From assembly GCA_905116865.2 (NCBI GenBank), contig CAJHNH020007001.1, forward strand, positions 310,001-374,000: a DNA stretch of 64,000 bases, given 5' to 3'. The translations under genes and the position numbers were made by a program. Shown piece after piece: positions 1 through 22,800 of this stretch. The notes under the pieces are model-generated. The model was not told where the DNA came from. It made no database searches and saw only the letters and a program-made list of their open reading frames with translations. Source of the stretch: Candidula unifasciata (Eukaryota; Mollusca; Gastropoda; Stylommatophora; Geomitridae). Numbering within the stretch: position 1 is the first letter of the stretch; the number at the start of each line of letters is the position of its first letter.

Positions 1-114
1 AGACCTTTTGAGCCCCCTTCCTAGCCTAATGTTGTCATTGTTTTGCCCCTGATGCACATGCCGTGTCCTGCTGTCCAAACATATTCTAATGTATAGTACA
101 TTTATTCATTACAG

Positions 115-12380
<12,266 letters not shown>

Positions 12381-12527
12381 GCTGAATGTATTCTAACAGC
12401 TCATCCCTGCAGGCTTGTGCAGTGCTGCAGATGTGTCGTTAACTGGTGATTTTAAGAAATATTTGTGACTAAATCCAAGGAAAAAAGAAAAATATAGAAT
12501 TGTCGAATTACATACATTTTTACTTTG

Positions 12528-12660
12528 GCATTGCAAGGGTGGGTCAAAGAACTAAATACCTGGATGAGTTGACCATGACTTCCTGTGTTTGTTGGTAAAG
12601 CACATGATCATGTTGAAAATAACTTAATGTGAGATAAGCAACACTGCATGTGGGAAAATA
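12528..12660 (+). repeat. Duplicated segment downstream of gene 1
   Basis: Its two halves recur at 13385-13450 and 14053-14085 (ggtcaaagaactaaatacct; ttaatgtgagataagcaaca), separated there by LINE sequence. Confidence 0.75.
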
Positions 12661-12664
12661 ATCT

Positions 12665-12897
12665 AGATGGAGCATGTAGAGAGAATGGCAAAAAACAGAG
12701 AAAGAAAATCTGCATACACAAAAGAGTTGAGTTTGAATAGACCATGAGAAACACCAAGAATATGATGGAGAATTAATATACAGGTAGACTTACAAACACT
12801 TGGAGTCACCAACTGGAAAGAGAAGGCCAGTTACAGAGATGAGTGACATCTGCTGCAGTGAACCTTTATGGCTTGCAATGTTGAAGAAGAAGATCTA
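12665..12897 (+). pseudogene. LINE C-terminal relic
   Basis: Broken reading WMEHVERMAKNRE ... LQTLGVTNWKEKA ... YRDEW resembles the extreme C-terminus of RTE-like ORF2 proteins. Confidence 0.55.
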
Positions 12898-13489
12898 ATA
12901 GCAAAGTAATATACAATTGCTAAATTATATAAATTTACAGGCAAGATCCAATTAGTACTTTTGATGTATAGACATTTATTTGGCTAGACTGAATCACACA
13001 TTGTTGCGTTACATAAATATCAATGGCTAGACGTAAAAACAAAGAAATATAAAAGAGCTAGAGATACTGGGAATGAAACAAATTGCTTATTATTAAATAT
13101 CTTACAATTTGCTTTCATATTACATTTTAATGTGGTGATGTGTGTTTCAACTGATTGAAGCATTTTACTGCCTCTTTGTACCTACCATACTTTTGTTTTC
13201 CATCTTTTATGAGATCTTTCAGACTCCTTTTTAGCATTAAAAGTCTTATAATTATGTCTATAATCTAATTTTTATAATTATGTAAATTCCTTAGAGAAAT
13301 TAGACAGTGCAGTCAAAACTTTCTAGTCTAGCATGGAGATATCAGCTTGAAATCTGAGTGAAAACAGTAAACATATTGGAAATCTTGCAAGGGTGGGTCA
13401 AAGAACTAAATACCTGGATGTCTTGACCACATGGTATAGGCAGAACCAGCCTACAGACCTGACTTACAATCATATCACATGGTGGACCA

Positions 13490-13965
13490 TGACATTCTGT
13501 ATAGCACATGATGATGATGAAAAGACGCTCATCATCAGGTGCCTTGCCGACTTGCGTGGGCGATCATGCCTCTCCATAATCTGCGATCTCCTGCAGCATG
13601 TATCAGTCCGTGTGCCGACACACCTCCATGCCATGCAACAAGACTGTCAAGCATCTTCTCTCGTTGTCTTCCTCTATCCCTCCTTCCACAGATCTTTCCA
13701 GTGGTCACAACATGTTCTATTTTCCCTCTTCTCCTAACATGGCTGAAAAATTATGACTGTCTCCTTCTGATGTCTGTGATAAGTTGTCTTCAGGCTCTTG
13801 CCTCTTTCGAAACCTCTTGGTTGCTCTTTTTAGCTGTCCAAGGTATTTTAAGCATTCTTCTGTAAAACCACATCTCTGAGGCCTCAAGAAATTGTTTGGC
13901 CTGCCTACCGATTTTCCAGGATTCACAGCCATATAAAAACTGGATGTATATAGCAAGCAAGAATT
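13490..13965 (-). pseudogene. LINE RT C-terminal relic
   Basis: Minus-strand reading has YGCESWKIGRQAKQF (the RT thumb YGCESW signature), ECLKYLGQLKRATKRFRK and, after a frameshift, LHGMEVCRHTD. It inserted inside a copy of the 12528-12660 segment. Confidence 0.65.
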
Positions 13966-14085
13966 CTTTTTCTAACTCTCAATAACAAGGACATATTGCA
14001 CAAGATGTTTTTCATTTTATAAAATGGTTTTATAAAAGACGCTACTCTTATAAAAACTTAATGTGAGATAAGCAACACTGCAAGT

Positions 14086-14765
14086 GTTTAGCTAATCTCG
14101 ATATACAAAGGGAAGTAAGAAAAAATATAACCACTGCAGCCAACCTCCACTGGGGAGAGATCCATTGATTGACTGAGATGTGACTAGTGTTTATTCATTT
14201 CAGTTAAAGCCCATTCTAAAAATAATGGAAATTATTTTCTTGGACTAAAGTGAAGGCTCTATTGTTAAGTTATGAAATCAGTAATTTCAGAAAACTTTAT
14301 TTGTGAAGTAAACTGCCCTGAGATTGTTTGAAGTAAGAATTTATTTTGATTGAATTATTAGTATTTGATTACAACAATATGCTTCATCAACAGTTTTCGT
14401 AATTTATAATGAGTTAATTAAGACTAATGATTTTGTGTAAAATTTGAAAAATACGATTGTTTCAGGAATGCTATTGGTAACTTCTGCATTCTTAGTATAT
14501 ATTAATTTATTATTAAAAATATTTGTTTGATAAAAACTTCAAGCACTTAGTTTTTTTATGACGCAAGGCATTTTCTAGAGCAGAAGAATTATTTAGTGTG
14601 TAGTTGTACAGAATGTAATGATTCCAAAAAGTGCATATGTGATGAGTAATTGTTCTACAGAGAAATTTTTAGTGTGTAGTTATTCCAGAAAGAGACTGTG
14701 TTGTATGCATTGATTCATCATCATCAAGAAGCAGGTTCTTTGCAGACTCTCATCACAGTCTGCCT
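14086..14765. other. Intergenic, no feature recognised
   Basis: AT-rich sequence between the convergent genes. No coding or repeat structure seen. Confidence 0.5.
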
Positions 14766-14769
14766 GACA

Positions 14770-14915
14770 GAAACTCAAAATCTCTTTTCAGCTTTTCCAC
14801 CTGTTGCACTTTCATATCCAAGAAGTCCCTTATATCCTGTGCCCATCTTTATCTTGGTCAGCCCTTGCCCCACCTTCCTGGTACCATGCCTTCTGCTAAT
14901 ATTTTTACTCCAACA
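14770..14915 (-). pseudogene. LINE C-terminal relic
   Basis: Minus strand encodes ISRRHGTRKVGQGLTKIKMG, matching SRRHGTRKEGQGPTDTKMG at 56980-57050 in the same (shifted) frame. Confidence 0.6.
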
Positions 14916-15004
14916 TACTAGGGCTAAATAGGGCCAGTCTGGCCTGAATACAGAATAAACAAGGCAGAATTTATTTGACATTTCCTACTTTTCTCTGGGC
15001 TGAG

Positions 15005-15425
15005 AAAGGTGAAGACAGGGATGCTTCGAGCAGAGTGGCAAGCTTCACTGGAAAGGTCACAGGTAGTGAGCATACTTTAGATCTTTTCTCCAGGCCATGC
15101 CAGCATGGTGGGTAATGAACAGGCAGACAGATTGGCAGAATCTGCACCACTGGGTGGTGAACTGATACATGATAAGACAGATGTGGTCAAGGCCCTTTGG
15201 GAACCAGCAACGGAATCAGTAGAGAAACAAGATTATTATGGCCCAGAGAGAATGAGGCACCTGGGTGTAACCAGAGGGTCTGGTCGGCTCACTACACACA
15301 GAGAAAAGGCAAAATTGACATATAACCAGATTGTGACCAATACCATCAGTATTGGAACTCTGCACTAGCTGCTGAAGATGAGGACAAAGCATGCATGGGA
15401 ATGTCCAGTGCTGTGATGTTATTTC
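15005..15425 (+). pseudogene. LINE family E RNase H/C-terminal fragment
   Basis: Reads GHASMVGNEQADRLAESAPL, then VVKALWEPATESVEKQDYYG and RMRHLGVTRGSGRLTTH, ending after 'gaatgtccagtgctgtgatg'. The His-Ala-x-x-x-G-N-E-x-A-D motif is the last catalytic segment of RNase H in I/Jockey-like LINEs. Confidence 0.8.
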
Positions 15426-15669
15426 TTGACTCAGCTCAACTACAACTCAACTCACTTTTCTCTGGTGGCCACAATGTGAGTTAGGTTTATGTATTTTGAC
15501 TGAAGTGGCTTTTAGCTATGACAACTCTTGACATCTAATAGTAAAATCACAGCAATGAACATGGCTGACAGAAGTTACCTATACTGAATGTTTACCCAGC
15601 TCGAGTAGCCACTGAGAGTTGGCCTACAGTTAACTGACACTTGAACTCTGGATGAGTCCATTTTGGTGT

Positions 15670-15757
15670 GGGGTGTGCAAAACACCGATCTACACAAAAA
15701 TAAGCCAGGTATGTAAAATGGATGTGCATACCAAATTAAAGTTCTGGAACAGGACTC
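15670..15757 (+). mobile_element. Family D fragment fused to SINE A
   Basis: Family D core (ataagccaggtatgtaaaat, ggatgtgcat, aagttctggaacaggact) runs directly into family A at 15758. Confidence 0.65.
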
Positions 15758-15890
15758 AACCGGGAAGTAGAGGCGGCCAGCATGATGCTGACCACATCAC
15801 CCATTGTGTGCCATTGGTCTATAAAAATATAGGTCTAGCCCTATATGCCAAAAGGCGTGGAAAGGGTCCTTTACTTACTTACTTACTTAA
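15758..15890 (+). mobile_element. SINE family A, 3' half
   Basis: gatgctgaccacatcaccca, tataggtctagccctatat, ggcgtggaaagggtccttta and a (CTTA)n tail. Confidence 0.85.
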
Positions 15891-16256
15891 AGGACTAAAG
15901 TCCAGTAGTGGGCCAACAGCCAGACTTTCTGCTAGTTTACAGCCATAAATGCGAAGAAGAAGGAGATTATTGCAGTTTCAGTTAATTTTGCTATCTTCTA
16001 CTTCTTCTTCTTAGCATTCCAAGCCCTTGGGGTTCATTGCTGCAGATATCACCGCCACCATTCATCTCTCTGGCTGGCCTTCTCCATTTTGCTATGAATA
16101 GAATAAACACACTCTTCTCCTAGAGATAACTGACACACTTGCATCCTTCATAATTTCCCTGTCATTTCAAAGTTCTTTCATTAAAAAAACAGACAAAGAA
16201 TAAATAACCATAATATTTAATTAACAAGCTATGGTAAATATATTATATATCTAATA

Positions 16257-16261
<5 letters not shown>

Positions 16262-16297
<36 letters not shown>
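16262..16297. repeat. (CA)n microsatellite
   Basis: About 18 CA units. Confidence 0.95.
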
Positions 16298-16298
<1 letters not shown>

Positions 16299-16309
16299 CA
16301 AAGTGTTAG

Positions 16310-16500
16310 GGTATATAATAATATAGTTCCATATTTATATTGACCAATATGCACTTGATAAGTAAAAAGATCAGTATCCTGCTAGCCACTTTACTTCCCC
16401 AAACATTTCCTGGTACTTATTTTAAAGCGATCTTTGAGTCGATGTAAACTTTACCGACCCCCCCCCCCCCCCCCCCTCCCCCCCACCCCCAAAAATGGCT
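16310..16500 (-). mobile_element. Diverged SINE A-like body with C-run
   Basis: Keeps the order 'tattgaccaatatgcac ... gctagccactttacttcccc ... cctggtacttattttaaagc', interrupted by a C-rich run at 16458-16491. Confidence 0.5.
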
Positions 16501-16504
16501 TGGG

Positions 16505-17150
16505 ATATAATATATATTATTTGTATACTACATGTAATTAAACTTTTGGAATGATCATGTGTCTTTACATTGATTTACAATTATTATTATGTGCCAAGCC
16601 CAACAATGCAGAAAATTAGGTTCATCTGCCACAGACTGATTTCTGTATTGTCAATAAATTTGCTCATTCCTTCCAAAACACAAAATCAGCGATCTAAATT
16701 TTTTATAATTCACTGACAAACATGATAATATGGACTGGAAATATATTTATTTTTTATAATAAAATAAATATATACTGTATTGGAGAATTCATCGTTGATA
16801 TCAACTCTCATCACAATTTATTTTTCATTCTTAAAGTGTTTTTATCCCACAACTACAACCATTTTACAAAGCTTTTTAATATGCCTTAATTTAACTTACT
16901 AAATTATTTACTTGACTACATCTAAGTAAAATTAAATAAAAACTCAAGTGATTCACAACAACTTAGAAACATGAAATGCCAGAAATAAACAAGCTAAGGC
17001 ACAATTTCTAATTCTACTCTGAGAGATATCTTCTGGCAATTAGTTAATGAAGTAAGTTAAGATAAATGCTTTCAGTTGGTTAAATATTTTTGGAAAAAAT
17101 CATGTGGAAAGTTGTTGAGAACAACATAAAATACAGAAAATGCTACAAAT
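16505..17150. other. Intergenic, no feature recognised
   Basis: AT-rich, no supported coding or repeat feature. Confidence 0.5.
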
Positions 17151-17154
17151 AATT

Positions 17155-17262
17155 TAAAATAGAAAGAAAGAAGAAAGGCAGACGTACAAGGAATGAGACG
17201 TCCAGTCACAGAGATGAATTTAGACAAGTGACATCTGCAGCAAAAAAAAAACATAAGAACTC
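17155..17262 (+). pseudogene. LINE C-terminal relic
   Basis: Reads VQGMRRPVTEMNLDKWHLQQ-like text, comparable to 12800-12880 (SYRDEWHLLQ). Confidence 0.4.
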
Positions 17263-17316
17263 GAAATGCTGAATAATAAAAAGAAAAAGTAGAAAAGCAG
17301 GTTTAAAAAAAAAAAG

Positions 17317-17583
17317 ACCTGGGCACTACGGTGGTTTAGTGGATAGATGCCGAATCTGCAGGCCTGAAGGCTTTGGGTTTGAATCTGCATCAAATCAAAT
17401 TTAAAAAAAAACCAAATAAAAAAAAACTTGGCTCCCAGGTCAACGGAACTTAAAGTTGGTGCTAGAAAAGGTCCTGGGAAGCAAAGGCAGCTGGGATGGT
17501 TTTGACCACATCCCCTATCTAGGTCTATAAAAATATGAGTCTAGCATCAGATACCCAAGGCACAAATGATGTGAAAAAGATTC
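17317..17583 (+). mobile_element. SINE family A, near full length
   Basis: tRNA-like head with A-box-like ggtttagtggatagatg and B-box-like gggtttgaatc, then an A-rich spacer and family A body. Substantially diverged; interrupted 3' by a C/A run. Confidence 0.75.
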
Positions 17584-17984
17584 CCCCCCCCCCCCCCACC
17601 AAAAAAAAAAGAAAGAAAGCAAGAGTGCAGCACTGAGCCCATGAAACATATAATGAAACTAATAAGGAAGTTAGCAAGCTGATTCTGAATGATAACAGTC
17701 ACTATTTGGATTTCTGGAAATAAAACACACAAAATCACAGTGAAAGCTAATTTCAGAGATGTTCACATCACCACAAGAGAAATAATAGGTAAGGTAAACA
17801 CAATCAACTAAGTGGATTAATTCAAAATATATTTGTTGTTACTGCCTTTATATACCACATTTTATGGTGACAGTTGGCAGGGAGGTCTTTAACTTGAAGA
17901 TTTAGTACAGCATGTCTTAGCCGTCACAGTTTAAAAAAAAAAGTGCCCAGTACCTTATCAGCAGTTATAAGAGAGAGAGAATGA

Positions 17985-18110
17985 ACGAACGAACTAGCTT
18001 TATTTTCAAAGGGTCACAAATTGGGCACGCAGGCCCGTCTTACATTCGGCCCTTCCAAACACCCGTCTTTCCCACTGCAGCTGTATTTTATCAATAAGCA
18101 TGTTATATTC
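17985..18110 (+). repeat. Dispersed repeat J, copy 1
   Basis: Starts with (GAAC)n then 'tttattttcaaagggtc' and 'ttgggcacgcaggcccgtct'. Also at 38265-38390 and 23222-23320. Confidence 0.7.
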
Positions 18111-18189
18111 ATATGATAATACGCATATTATGAATATCAAAAAAGAGGAAAAAAAAGAAGAAAAAAAGCACAAATGCATGGGTGGTAAA

Positions 18190-18325
18190 GTGCATGCACA
18201 CACTCACACACCCGCCCACCCACTCACTTAAACACACCCACATACCTTCACACACACATAAACACACCCCATTCACCTACATGCATACCTATATACCCAC
18301 ACAGACACGCACACTCCACACATAT
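18190..18325. repeat. CA-rich simple repeat
   Basis: Irregular (CACAC)/(ACAT) low-complexity sequence. Confidence 0.85.
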
Positions 18326-18349
18326 AGAGAGAAGATAGTGGCCACATTC

Positions 18350-18560
18350 AGAGAAGAGATGTACCGAGTATCATCAAACAGGTACTGAAATGGGAAATTG
18401 AGAATCTGAGGAAAGAGGGACATCCAAGAGAAACCAGAGCACTGGACTGGATTGTCCATAAAGCTGAGGTGACTGCCCAGAACAGAACGGAATGAAGGAA
18501 AAAAACTGAGAGCCCTATGTGAAACATAACGGCACAGAGAACAATGAAAGAGTGAATGAA
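18350..18560 (+). pseudogene. LINE C-terminal relic
   Basis: Broken reading KRDIQEKPEHWTG ... RNEGKKLRALCET resembles the GRPRxTW...LCxxR end of RTE-like ORF2. Confidence 0.5.
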
Positions 18561-19074
18561 CCTTGCAGAGGATTCTATCCTGGGTCTCACAGGACAGTCT
18601 AGCTCATTAGCCACTCAGCCAGCCATATGCAACATATCAAAGTTCATCAGAATTAACAAGATTAAGATTAAGAGATTAAGTGATAAATAACTGTAGCAAA
18701 TGCTCTGATAAAGTCTCAAATATAACATTAAAAACAAAAAGATGAGTGATAACAGTCAATATTTTGAAATATAGGATGAAAAAAATGAAGTAATCACAGA
18801 AAGATAGTATCAGAGTTATTCATAGCACCTCGTGAAAGACATACATAAATATACCAGCCAAGTGGATAGATACAAAATATTAACTAATATTAAAATAAAC
18901 AAATTAACTGATTTTAAAGAAACAATGATAATTTGGTGGAACTAATACTTTGAAGAAGAAAGAAAAGAACAGTTAAAAAAATAAAGCTCGCAGAATGGAG
19001 TACCCTGTCCAGGTTTCAGGAGTACCCTGTCCAGGTTTCAGGGCCCTATTTTAAGAAAAAAGAATCAATTCACT

Positions 19075-19205
19075 GCCCCTCAAAAAGCATGTCATAAAGG
19101 GTGACTAATTAAGGATTTGCTGAAATTTGATGTGTTGGGCTGAAAGGCACAGATACTGCAGTCTATTTGTAAACCACACTATGATGTAAAACAACTAATT
19201 TTAAG
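19075..19205 (-). repeat. Dispersed repeat C, inverted copy
   Basis: Similar to 11512-11645. Preceded at 19000-19045 by a 24-bp direct duplication (gagtaccctgtccaggtttc). Confidence 0.6.
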
Positions 19206-19220
19206 GGTGATGGCCAACAG

Positions 19221-19583
19221 AAGAAAAAGAAGAAGAAGATGAAGAAGAAGAAGAAACAGAAGAAGAAGATGGAGAAAAAGAAGAAGAAAGAAGAAGAAGA
19301 AGAAGAATAAGAAAGAAGAAGAAGAAGAAAAAGAAGAAGAAGAAGAAAAAGAAGAAGAAAAAGAAGAAAGAAGAAGAAAGAAGAAGAAATAGAAGAAGAA
19401 GAAAGAAAGAAGAAGAATAAGAATAAGAAAGAAGAAGAAGAAGAAGAAAAAGAAGAAGAAGAAGAAAAAGAAGAAGAAGAAAGAAGAAGAAGAAGAAGAA
19501 GAAGAAGAAGAAGAAGAAGAAGAAGAAGAAGAAGAAGAAGAAGAAGAAGAAGAAGAAAAAGAAGAAGAAGAAGAAGAAGAAAT
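19221..19583 (+). repeat. (GAA)n microsatellite, ~360 bp
   Basis: On the gene 2 sense strand this is (TTC)n beginning ~170 nt after the stop codon, so it may lie in the 3' UTR. It follows a repeat C copy. Confidence 0.95.
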
Positions 19584-19755
19584 AGTGGAGTGAGAAAACA
19601 ATTGAGATTCTAAATTCAAAAATGTAAGTAGCAATTAAATTTGAGAAGAATGAGAAACTGCCAAGTTAAGATTGTATCTCAATAGAGCAGACAATTATAT
19701 CTTTCCCCAGAAATTCTGCAAGGCTCCAGGACTGTTACCAGCAATGCCTGGTGCA

Positions 19756-19872
19756 CTACTGGAACCGCACTTGGGTGAGCTGCACATCTCCAACAACATT
19801 CACGTGGTCTATCTTGTTTAGGGGTTGAATTCTGTGATGGAACTCAGTAAAATGCTGGTTGTTCACAACAAT
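19756..19872 (-). CDS. Galectin gene 2, exon 17 (terminal, CRD2)
   Basis: Acceptor atgcag, phase 0, TAG stop at 19756-19758. Encodes IVVNNQHFTEFHHRIQPLN then KIDHVNVVGDVQLTQVRFQ. Co-linear with the gene 1 terminal exon at 12264-12380. Confidence 0.95.
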   Translation of the reverse strand: MVVNNQHFTEFHHRIQPLNKIDHVNVVGDVQLTQVRFQ

Positions 19873-22800
19873 CTGCATGTAAAAATAAAATAATCATTAA
19901 AATGGACCTATAGCAGGTACTGCCATTCAGAGTGGAGTGTTCACATTTTATAGCTCATGATTCATTAGGTGAGGGTTGCCAATTACCTCCCTCACTGCAA
20001 TTATTCCCAGCCAAATCCAAGAATATTCTGGAAATTATCTGACACCCATTTTTATGAGGTTCGCTCAACTCCAGAGTTGCACTGGATGGGGAAAATCCTT
20101 TCATTGCTGGGTACTGAACCCAGATTACAGTCTTGGCCAACAAGCACAATTACCACTGCGTTGTAACTTTCCAGCAAATTTTAAAGGGAAAATACTCAAA
20201 TTCTAACTTAGACGAAGCATGCAATTTCCGACAATAGCCAACAAGTTTTACAAATGTCCTGGTGTTTGAAAAAAGTTCACCCTAAGCAGACAAAATTATA
20301 TAGTTGGGACATGTTTAATCATTCGGCATATCCGAAAATTAATTATTCAAAAAATCAACAGATTCTATTTTACCTGACTTTATATTTTTTTTTACCAAAA
20401 AAAAAAAAAAAAAAACTGCAACTGAGAACCCAGGACCTTCAGGTCTACAACTGAGCATTTAGCCACTACATTACAATGGTTCACTTGGGTATGAAGGAAA
20501 AAACTTGAGTAAGTCTTAATAACAGGAAAACTGAAGGAAAAGAGGCATGGGAGACAAAGACAGAAGTATGTTAGATTAAAACTGTGGTATGAAGGAATAT
20601 ATATATATATACACACACGCACACACACATATCGACTGGGTCATGCGCAAGTGCATAAATAACGCAAATTTAGGCATTACATGGGTTGACAAAATTCTGG
20701 AAGACCTAGACTTCGCCGACGACATAGCACTCCTGAGTTCAGAACACACAGACGCCCAAGAAAAAAATCAATCGACTCCAGAATTTCTCAGAACAAATTG
20801 GACTCCAAATTAACACCGCAAAAACAAAAATTCTAGACCTTACCAACAGTTCAGTTGATATCACGCTGAACAACAACAGCCTTGAAAAAGTCAACAGTTT
20901 CACTTATCTAGGGAGCAAGATGTCATCTACAGGAGATATCGCACCAGAAATATCATTTAGAATAGCACTGGCATCTAGTGCCTTCAATAAACTGTCTAAC
21001 ATCTGGAAATCCAAGACACTTAGCAAACACACAAAACTCAAGATCTGCAATTCTTGTGTGATTCCAGTACTAACCTATGGATGCGAGAGCTGGAAATCAA
21101 CGAAAACTCTAGACACAAAATTAGACAGTTTTGAAAATAAATGCCTTAGAAGAATACTAAATTTCAAATGGTCAGATTTCCGAACCAATACACAAATAAG
21201 GCAAGAATCCAGGCAAGAGTATGTGTCTAATTTTATACGAAAACGCCGCTGGAACTATGTCGACCACGCCCTTAGAATGGATAAATCAAGACTTCCTTAC
21301 CAAGCCCTCATTTGGACACCACAGGGGAAAAGATCTCGTGGAAGACCAAGGGAACCCCTACGTAGAACTATCATCAGGGAAGGCTCGCTCATGGGCCACT
21401 CAAACATCCAAGACCTACAACGGATTGCAACGGACCGCCGTGCATGGAGAGTCGCGACCTCTGCCCTATGTGCCGCACTCGACACAAGAGGAAAGACTAA
21501 CTAACTAACACACACATATATATATATATATATCAGACCAGAACCACATGGCATGGACCAAAAGAAGAAGACACTTGTATAATCTATGCAACAGTAAACA
21601 GCCAAAAGTGACTGACAAACATAAATATTCAATACTGACAAAGAGAAAAAAATCTTTATATCTCCCAAATCGGTTGAAAAAGATATTAAAACAAAAAATT
21701 TTCAGTACCACTACTACCACCACCACCACTATGTTTATGATTGCTGCTGCTGTTGCTATTACTACTACTACTGCTGCTGCTGCTTCTATACTTACACTTA
21801 TATGCCACTTTCTGCCAGAGGACTACCATTACCTCTTTAAAATTACTTTAAGCTAAAGAAAACCTTATGGAAGCTAGCATAAAGAATCCTTTTCCACACA
21901 TATAGGACTAGATACTGAAGAAAAATTTCATCACAGAAATACTATATCTTATCACAAACATGACACTTGCAAATTCACACTGAGAAGTGAGAAAGAGTGA
22001 ACAGACGAGCAGCCAAAGGGTTAGGAATTGGATATTCTGCCTTCCTAGTCTTACTCCTTGCATACAGTTATTCAGAGAGAGTCTGAGAGAAAGAATGATA
22101 GAGACAGAGAGAGACAAAGATAGAGAGAGTCAGACAGAGAAAGACATTTGTTATATGTTTCTTGTTATCCATATTGACATCCTAGCACATTGGTCTGACC
22201 TATTGGTGTTTCTTTCTCCCATGTAGCGGCCATCTCAGTATCTCCATGCTCATTGTACCTAAAAGAAGTTGACTGGCTCTCAGTGTCTCCCTGATCATTG
22301 TACCTAATAGGAGTTGACTGGCATGTCTTGTTTCTGCCCTGCAACAATTCTCATTGTACCCAGTAGGAGTTGACTGCATGTCTTGTCTCTGCCCTGCAAC
22401 AAGTCTGATTGTACCCAGTAAGAGTTGACTGGCATGTCTTGTTTCTGCCCTGCAATGAGTCTCATTGTAGTACCCAGTAAGAGTTGACTTGCATATATCT
22501 TGTTTCTGCCCTGCAACATGTTTCTGCATGCTTGTCCTCATTTGATACCCATTTCCAATAGGCTCCAACTGCTTCCAACTCTTTTTTTTTTTGCTGCTCT
22601 GTCTCAGTGCTCCATGAACGCAGCACATTCACTGTCTCTGTCCTGTCCACACTTCTTCCTTTAATAACCACTACAAATAGGACCAGTCTGCCAGATCTTA
22701 TATTTCCTTTCATCCCAGAATATCCTGACCTGTACAGGCAAGATAATTTCTTGAGGCGGCATTTCTGCATGCTGTCAACCCATTCTAGGCTGAGTATGTC

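Noticed and set aside
19179..19634. 151-residue Ser/Phe/Leu-rich minus-strand open frame
   Set aside because: Translation of the (GAA)n/(TTC)n array downstream of gene 2.
22200..22628. 142-residue minus-strand open frame with repeated HASQLLLGT
   Set aside because: Produced by the 56-bp minisatellite.
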